The notes below the pieces were generated by a model. It was not told the DNA's origin, ran no database searches, and worked only from the letters and a program-made list of their open reading frames with translations. A stretch of DNA of 64,000 nt from Bog-473 sp963836605 (GTDB lineage: Bacteria > Actinomycetota > Acidimicrobiia > Acidimicrobiales > RAAP-2): positions 124,001 through 188,000 of the forward strand of contig CAWIKB010000009.1 in assembly GCA_963836605.1 (NCBI GenBank). The letters run 5' to 3'. Position 1 is the first letter of the stretch, and every line of letters begins with the position of its first letter. Below are positions 59,234 to 64,000 of the stretch, in pieces. The position numbers and the translations under genes are program-made.

Positions 59234-60217
59234 ATGCGCTTCGTCGTGTTCGGTGCCGGTGCCATCGGGGGCGTGGTGGGGGCCCGCCTGTTCCAGCAGG
59301 GCTTCGAGGTCACGCTGGTGGCGCGAGGTGAGCACGCAGCGGCGCTGGGTTCGGGCCTGGTCCTCGAGGCGCCGGACGAAGCCGTCACCCTGCCCATTCC
59401 GACCGTCACCGATCCGGCGGAGGTGATCTGGCAGGAGGACTCGGTGGTGTTGCTGGCGGTCAAGGGCCAGCACACGGACGCGGCACTGGCCCAGCTGGTG
59501 GCGGCCGCCCCGCCCACGACTCCCGTGGTCTGCATGCAGAACGGGGTCGAGAACGAGCGACGGGTGCTCCGGCACTTCCCTGACGCCTATGCCATGTGCG
59601 TGATGTGCCCGGCCTCCCACCTCCGCCCGGGCGTGGTCCAGGCGCACTCGGCGCCGGTCACCGGTCTGCTCGATCTGGGCCGCTATCCCGCCGGGGTCGA
59701 TGACCGGGCGCAGTCGATCGCCGAGGCCATCGATGCCACGACCTTCCAGTCGGTGGCCCGTCCCGACATCATGCGCTGGAAGTACCGCAAGCTGCTCATG
59801 AACCTGGCCAATGCGGCCGAGGCCCTGTGCGGGCCCGAAGGGCGCTTCACCCCTCTGACCAAGGCCGCCCAGGCGGAGGGCAGCGCCGCCCTCGAGGCCG
59901 CCGGGATCGCGGTGGCCACCGCCGAGGAGGATCGGGCGCGGCGGGCCGACCATCTGCAGCTGCGGGCCACCGCGGCCGGCGAGTGGAGTGGCGGATCGAG
60001 TTGGCAGAGCCTGGCCCGGGGGACGGGTTCCATCGAGGCTGAGTTCCTCAATGGCGAGATCGTCCTCCTGGGGGCCCTGCATGGTGTGGCCACGCCCGTG
60101 AACGCGTTGCTCCAGCGCCTGGCGCTGCAGGCCGCACACGAGGGGCGCGCGCCCGGGACGTGGTCGCCGGAGCAGTTGAGCGAGCTGGCCGGAAGGCCGG
60201 ACGCGGACGCCGGGTGA
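59234..60217 (+). CDS. Ketopantoate reductase (PanE/ApbA)-like protein
   Basis: 327 residues. GAGAIGGVVGARL is the NADPH loop; Lys in MRWKYRKLLMNLANAAEAL and Glu/Asn in the second domain fit the PanE active site, where 2-dehydropantoate becomes pantoate. Family members also act on other 2-hydroxyacids, and no other pantothenate gene is here. ATG 59234 is divergent from the MpaB-like gene and has a weak GCAGG. Confidence 0.85.
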   Translation: MRFVVFGAGAIGGVVGARLFQQGFEVTLVARGEHAAALGSGLVLEAPDEAVTLPIPTVTDPAEVIWQEDSVVLLAVKGQHTDAALAQLVAAAPPTTPVVCMQNGVENERRVLRHFPDAYAMCVMCPASHLRPGVVQAHSAPVTGLLDLGRYPAGVDDRAQSIAEAIDATTFQSVARPDIMRWKYRKLLMNLANAAEALCGPEGRFTPLTKAAQAEGSAALEAAGIAVATAEEDRARRADHLQLRATAAGEWSGGSSWQSLARGTGSIEAEFLNGEIVLLGALHGVATPVNALLQRLALQAAHEGRAPGTWSPEQLSELAGRPDADAG

Positions 60218-60236
60218 GCGCACCTTCCACCGCCGC

Positions 60237-62531
60237 TCAATCGGTGTGGAGAGCGGCCCGCACCTCTTCGGCCGGATCGGCGGCGATGGCCGCGGGTGTG
60301 GCGATGGTCACCTGGTGCACCACCCCGCTGAAGCGAGCCGGCGGGGCGTAACGGGCCGAGACGGGGAACCCGCCGTCATGGGCGAGGCGCAGCCCGGTGC
60401 CCCCGTGCTGGACCGCCATGGGCAACAGGCCCTCGACCGCCGTCTCGTCGGCCACGGTGCCGTCGATGCGCAGCGTCATCCGCCCCGGCCCTCCGGCCTC
60501 GCCGAGGGCGTAGGCCACGACCAGGCGATGTGTGCCGGGTTCTCCCGGCGTCGGGCCACTGAGTTCGAGCGCGTCGGCGGACCGGGCGAACGTGAAGCGC
60601 ACGGTCCCCTCGTGTAGGTAGAGCGCGTAGCCACCGAACCAGTCACCCAGGGCATAGACGACGCCCTCGGTCCCGGTCCCGGTCGAGTCGATGTCGGCCG
60701 AAATCTGGAATCCGCCCCACAACAGCGGAATGGATTCGTCGTGCACGGGCCCGCCCCCGGGTCGAAACGTCTGCGACGCGCCGGCGGGCCAGGTCGAAGG
60801 GATGAAGCCCGAGAAGCGGTCCAACATCCCGTCAGAAATCGGCAGCACCTGGTTGCGCTCGGCTTCGGCCGCCCACAGCTCGGTCAGGCGGCGGAGGCGC
60901 TCGGGTTCCTCTGCCGCCCGGTCATGCGCCTCGGAGAAGTCCTCCGACAGGTCGAAGAGCTCCCATCGGTCCTCGGCAAAGTCGCGGCTGCCGGTGGCCA
61001 GCTCCTCCTCGTCGAGGACACCCGAGCTGATGTGGTTGGTGGTCGCCTTCCATCCGTCATGGAAGATCGACCGCGAGCCCAGCATCTCGAAGTACTGGGT
61101 CCGGTGGACCTCTCCCGCGGCGGGATCCTCGAGGCTCGAGAGGAGGCTGGTCCCGTCGATCGCCTGCTGGGGCACGCCGTCCACCCGCGCCGGGGCGTCG
61201 AGGCCGACGGCGGCCAGAACGGTCGGCATGAGATCGACCACGTGAGCGAACTGGGAGCGTACGGTCCCGGGCTCGGCGATGCGGCCCGGCCAGTGCACGA
61301 TGAGGGGCGTCCGGGTTCCCCCCAGCCAGGTGTAGCGCTTCCACAGCTTGTGCGGGGTGTTCCCGGCCCAGGCCCAGGCCCATGAGTAGTGGTTGTACGT
61401 GCTGAAGCCGCCCCAGTCGTCGTAGGCGGCCAGGTTGTCCGCGACGGACTCGCGCTGGTGCGCGGTGAAGCGGTGCTCGTTGACGCTGCCCTCCTTGCCC
61501 CCTTCGGCGCTGGCGCCGTTGTCGGAGAACACCATCACCAGGGTGTTCTCCAGAAGGCCCGACGCCTCCAGCGCCCCCAGGACGCGGCCGATCTGGGCAT
61601 CGGTATGGGTGAGGAAGCCGGCAAAGACCTCTTGTTGGCGAGCGTGCATCCGTCGCTCGTCGGGACCGAGGTCGTCCCAGCCCTGGACCCAGGTGGGACG
61701 CGGCGTCAGATCGGTGCCCGGGGGCACGACGCCCTCGGCCTGCTGACGCGAGAAGACCTCGCGCCGCCAGGTGTCCCAGCCCTGGTCGAAACGACCCCGG
61801 TAGGGCGCAACCCACTCCGGGGCCACATGGTGGGGTGCGTGCATGGCCCCCGAGGCGAAGTACAGGAAGAACGGCTTGCCCCGCGCCCCTTGCTGTTGGT
61901 CCTGCACCATGCGGATGGCTTCGTCGGCCAGGTCCTCGCTGAGGTGGTACCCATCCTCGGGGCGCCGCGGCGGCTCGACGTAGTGGTTGTCGCACACGAG
62001 GTTGGGGGTCCAGTGGTTGGCGTCGCCCTGCAGGAAGCCGTAGTACCGCTCGAAACCCACACCGAGCGGCCAGGTGTCGAAGGGCCCGGCGGCCGAGCGC
62101 TGCCACCGGGGGGTGAGATGCCATTTCCCGACGGCCAGCGTCGAATAGCCGGCATCGCGCAACAGGCGCGGCAGCGCGGCCGCCGACTCGGGCAGGCGGG
62201 CCGTGTAACCCGGGTAGGCCAGGGGGATGTCGGCCAGGAACCCCATCCCGACGGCGTGGTGGTTGCGGCCGGTGAAGAACGAGGCGCGGGTGGGGGAGCA
62301 CAACGAGGTCACGTGGAACCGGTTGTAGGAGGCGCCGCCCTGGGCCAGTGCATCGAGATGGGGCGTGGCGATGTCCGAACCGAAGCACCCGAGGTGACCG
62401 AACCCCGTGTCGTCCAGCACGATGGCCACCACGTTGGGTGCACCGGCGGGCGGTTTGGGGTCGACCGGGAAGCGTGGTGTCGACTCGGCCGGTGTGAAGC
62501 CGATGTGTTGAGGGGGGTCGGCCGGGCTCAT
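60237..62531 (-). CDS. Arylsulfatase/sulfatase
   Basis: 764 residues. VLDDTGFGHLGCFG supplies Asp40/Asp41 metal ligands and SLCSPTRAS the formylglycine motif CxPxR with Cys78; VGKWHL, MHAPHH and FSDNGAS follow in the usual order. The C-terminal 200 residues form a beta domain (LLWGGFQISADID, TLRIDGTVADE). No signal peptide is present at this start, so it is cytosolic unless the true start lies upstream; ATG 62627 would add 32 residues that overlap the divergent gene. Confidence 0.88.
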   Translation of the reverse strand: MSPADPPQHIGFTPAESTPRFPVDPKPPAGAPNVVAIVLDDTGFGHLGCFGSDIATPHLDALAQGGASYNRFHVTSLCSPTRASFFTGRNHHAVGMGFLADIPLAYPGYTARLPESAAALPRLLRDAGYSTLAVGKWHLTPRWQRSAAGPFDTWPLGVGFERYYGFLQGDANHWTPNLVCDNHYVEPPRRPEDGYHLSEDLADEAIRMVQDQQQGARGKPFFLYFASGAMHAPHHVAPEWVAPYRGRFDQGWDTWRREVFSRQQAEGVVPPGTDLTPRPTWVQGWDDLGPDERRMHARQQEVFAGFLTHTDAQIGRVLGALEASGLLENTLVMVFSDNGASAEGGKEGSVNEHRFTAHQRESVADNLAAYDDWGGFSTYNHYSWAWAWAGNTPHKLWKRYTWLGGTRTPLIVHWPGRIAEPGTVRSQFAHVVDLMPTVLAAVGLDAPARVDGVPQQAIDGTSLLSSLEDPAAGEVHRTQYFEMLGSRSIFHDGWKATTNHISSGVLDEEELATGSRDFAEDRWELFDLSEDFSEAHDRAAEEPERLRRLTELWAAEAERNQVLPISDGMLDRFSGFIPSTWPAGASQTFRPGGGPVHDESIPLLWGGFQISADIDSTGTGTEGVVYALGDWFGGYALYLHEGTVRFTFARSADALELSGPTPGEPGTHRLVVAYALGEAGGPGRMTLRIDGTVADETAVEGLLPMAVQHGGTGLRLAHDGGFPVSARYAPPARFSGVVHQVTIATPAAIAADPAEEVRAALHTD

Positions 62532-62625
62532 GGGGTGATCGACGCGCAGCGTGAGGGCATGACGACAGGGTAGGGCAGTGGCGGGCTGCGCCTCCGCCCA
62601 AGCCCGGGGGTAGCGTGGGTGTCGC

Positions 62626-62890
62626 ATGCTGGGACACGTGCCTCCGTCACCGCAGCCCCACTGGCCCGACGGCATCGCCCCCCTCGTCGGGTACATGGCC
62701 ACGCGCGGAGCCCCAACCACTCGAGGACCGCGAACCGGTCGAGCCCGAGTGGTGGGAATTCGACGAGGTGGCCGAGGAATGGGGGCCCAGACGCTCGCGG
62801 CTCATGGGCTTCACCGCCGTGGTGCTGGCGGCGGCGCTGCTGGTCGCGGGCGTGGGCACCGTCCTCGAGCTCGTCCTGTCCGCTCACTGA
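62626..62890 (+). CDS. Small membrane protein, frameshifted
   Basis: Begins ATG 62626 with TAGCGT nine bases upstream. The first 30 residues (MLGHVPPSPQPHWPDGIAPL) are in one frame; after an extra G near 62708 the acidic stretch EWWEFDEVAEEWG and one membrane helix (GFTAVVLAAALLVAGVG) lie in the next frame and end at 62890. Joined, it is a plausible single-span protein of 87 residues. Family unknown. Confidence 0.55.
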
Positions 62891-63030
62891 GCCGGGCTCA
62901 CAGCAAAAGGCCCTGATCGCAGCGCGCTCGACCCCGGGCCGAGGCGGCGCGTCACTTCGCCTGCGGAGAATTGATCAGCTGGTCACGGGGCCACGGGAAG
63001 AGGCGCAACGATCCGGCACGGCGCGAGGCG

Positions 63031-64000
63031 CTAGGGCGCGGGGTCTCCGACCTTGCCGATTTCCCGCAGCCACGCGGTGGTACGGCCGAGCCCGTCGTCG
63101 AGGCTGATCGGGTCGTAGCCGAGGCGTTTGTAGGTCTTCGTCTCGGTCAGGGGCCGGCTGCGACCGGACTTTCCCGCTTTGGCCGCGCCGGCGGCGATCG
63201 CCACCAGGGTCGGGCCGAACACGCGCGCCAGTTCGGGATCGTCGGACGGCTCCACGTCCACCACCCGGTGATCGAGGCCGGCGAGCTCACAGATCCGGTT
63301 GCAGGCCTCGGCGATGCTCACGACGTCCTCGGGCCGACCGTCGAGCATGTAGCGCTCGCCGGAAACGCCACGGTCGAGGGCGAGGATGCACCCGCGTGCG
63401 ATATCTTCGGCAAAGACCCAGCTGACCGGGAACTTCAGATAGCGCTCGATGCGAAGGCGGAGGGCTGACAGCAGGACCCGGTTGAAACTCGTCCGCCCGA
63501 GCGCATTGCTGGCCACCGGGGAGGGGCCGAAGATGGCGCCGGGATGGGTGCTGACGACGTCCTGCCCGGCCGCGCTGCGGGCCATGGCGTCCTCGAAAGC
63601 GGCCATTTTGGTGATGGTGTAGGGATCCGAGCTCGGCTCCTTGGAGACGGGCGCGTCCTCACGTTCGAGGCCACCAGAGGTGTCGAAGAACGTACCGGTG
63701 CTCACCGCCACCACTCGGCGCAGGCCGAGCTTCTCGGCCGCGTCGAGGACATGCTTGGTGCCATTGACATTGACGGCCTCGAAATCGGCCAGGTTCTGAC
63801 TGGCCCCGCCGAGCAGCGCGGCGCAGTGGATGGCCGAGTCACTTCCCGAGGCTGCCCTGAGGACGTCGTCGGCTTCGGTGACATCACCGGCTCGTACTTC
63901 CACACCCAGGAAGGTCAGCGGCTCGGTGTCCGCCTCGGCTCGGGCCAGGGCCTGGACGTGGTCACCCCGATCAATCAGTAGCTTGCAGATATTGGCGCCC
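63031..64000 (-). CDS. NAD-dependent epimerase/dehydratase, cut by the right edge
   Basis: The frame is open to base 64000, so the N-terminal Rossmann glycine motif is missing. Visible: AIHCAALLGG, NVNGTKHVLDAA, VAVSTGTFF, and the catalytic pair PYTITKMAAFE (YxxxK), typical of extended SDRs. The C-terminal domain ends LREIGKVGDP. It probably acts on a nucleotide sugar or a steroid-like ketone. About 320 residues are visible here. Confidence 0.85.
   Translation of the reverse strand, partial: GANICKLLIDRGDHVQALARAEADTEPLTFLGVEVRAGDVTEADDVLRAASGSDSAIHCAALLGGASQNLADFEAVNVNGTKHVLDAAEKLGLRRVVAVSTGTFFDTSGGLEREDAPVSKEPSSDPYTITKMAAFEDAMARSAAGQDVVSTHPGAIFGPSPVASNALGRTSFNRVLLSALRLRIERYLKFPVSWVFAEDIARGCILALDRGVSGERYMLDGRPEDVVSIAEACNRICELAGLDHRVVDVEPSDDPELARVFGPTLVAIAAGAAKAGKSGRSRPLTETKTYKRLGYDPISLDDGLGRTTAWLREIGKVGDPAP

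Noticed and set aside
57851..60217. A 788-codon open frame across the SDR, MpaB-like and ketopantoate reductase region.
   Set aside because: Only its last 327 codons carry family motifs (the ketopantoate reductase); the rest is the antisense of the MpaB-like gene.
1..64000. rRNA genes, transposases, phage genes or integrases.
   Set aside because: None recognised on either strand; the only mobile elements supported are the two inteins.

Overview
The window is high-GC DNA with an actinobacterial gene set: DUF3039, DUF2630 and DUF5996 proteins, a PimB'-like mannosyltransferase beside a TB16.3-type SRPBCC protein, an F420-type luciferase-like monooxygenase, a B12-dependent (class II) ribonucleotide reductase, and many genes with a TANNNT box 6-7 bases before the start codon. 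I infer a member of the Actinobacteriota, most likely Acidimicrobiia; no rRNA is present to prove it. No transposase, phage gene or CRISPR array was seen.

Layout. 1-10 kb: housekeeping genes (secreted protein cut by the left edge, PPK2, Lon, small regulators, a ferritin-like protein, a CAU tRNA, a YfhO-like membrane protein, rhodanese). 10-19 kb: a co-oriented run (PH/SHOCT protein, small Cys proteins, thioredoxin-like protein, PimB'-like GT4, SRPBCC, ROK glucokinase, LLM oxidoreductase, aminotransferase) followed by SMP-30, PlsC and an ACT protein. 18.6-23.7 kb: two minus-strand operons, SDR-QueA-SufR-like and glpK-DUF5996, the latter preceded by a 22-bp tandem repeat. 24-29.4 kb: nrdJ carrying two inteins and two apparent frameshifts, behind a sigma70-like promoter and an NrdR-box-like palindrome. 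29.5-33.1 kb: a divergent HxlR/MFS pair and two tandem secreted paralogues. 33.2-38.7 kb: a putative catabolic cluster (SDR, two amidohydrolase-2 proteins, TetR regulator, acetoacetate-decarboxylase-like protein, methyltransferase). 38.7-46.1 kb: an SDR pseudogene, then a compressed branched-chain-amino-acid-type (Liv/HAAT) transporter whose two permeases are one protein and whose two ATPases are fused to an MFS transporter, followed by its binding protein. 46-64 kb: alpha-L-fucosidase, D-aminoacylase-like amidohydrolase, SDR/acyl-CoA dehydrogenase/NDH-2/Nudix operon, aldo-keto reductase, ArfB-like factor, SurE, aldose epimerase, MpaB-like oxygenase, ketopantoate reductase, sulfatase, and an epimerase cut by the right edge.

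The most unusual items are the MFS-LivF-LivG triple fusion in a three-gene importer, the doubly intein-invaded nrdJ with what looks like a co-conversion tract beside intein 1, and a window-wide habit of short tandem duplications lying on or next to stop codons and other gene 3' ends. About six single-base indels in otherwise intact genes (nrdJ twice, surE twice, an NTF2-like gene, a small membrane protein), some at G/C runs, suggest residual sequencing or assembly errors more than gene decay.
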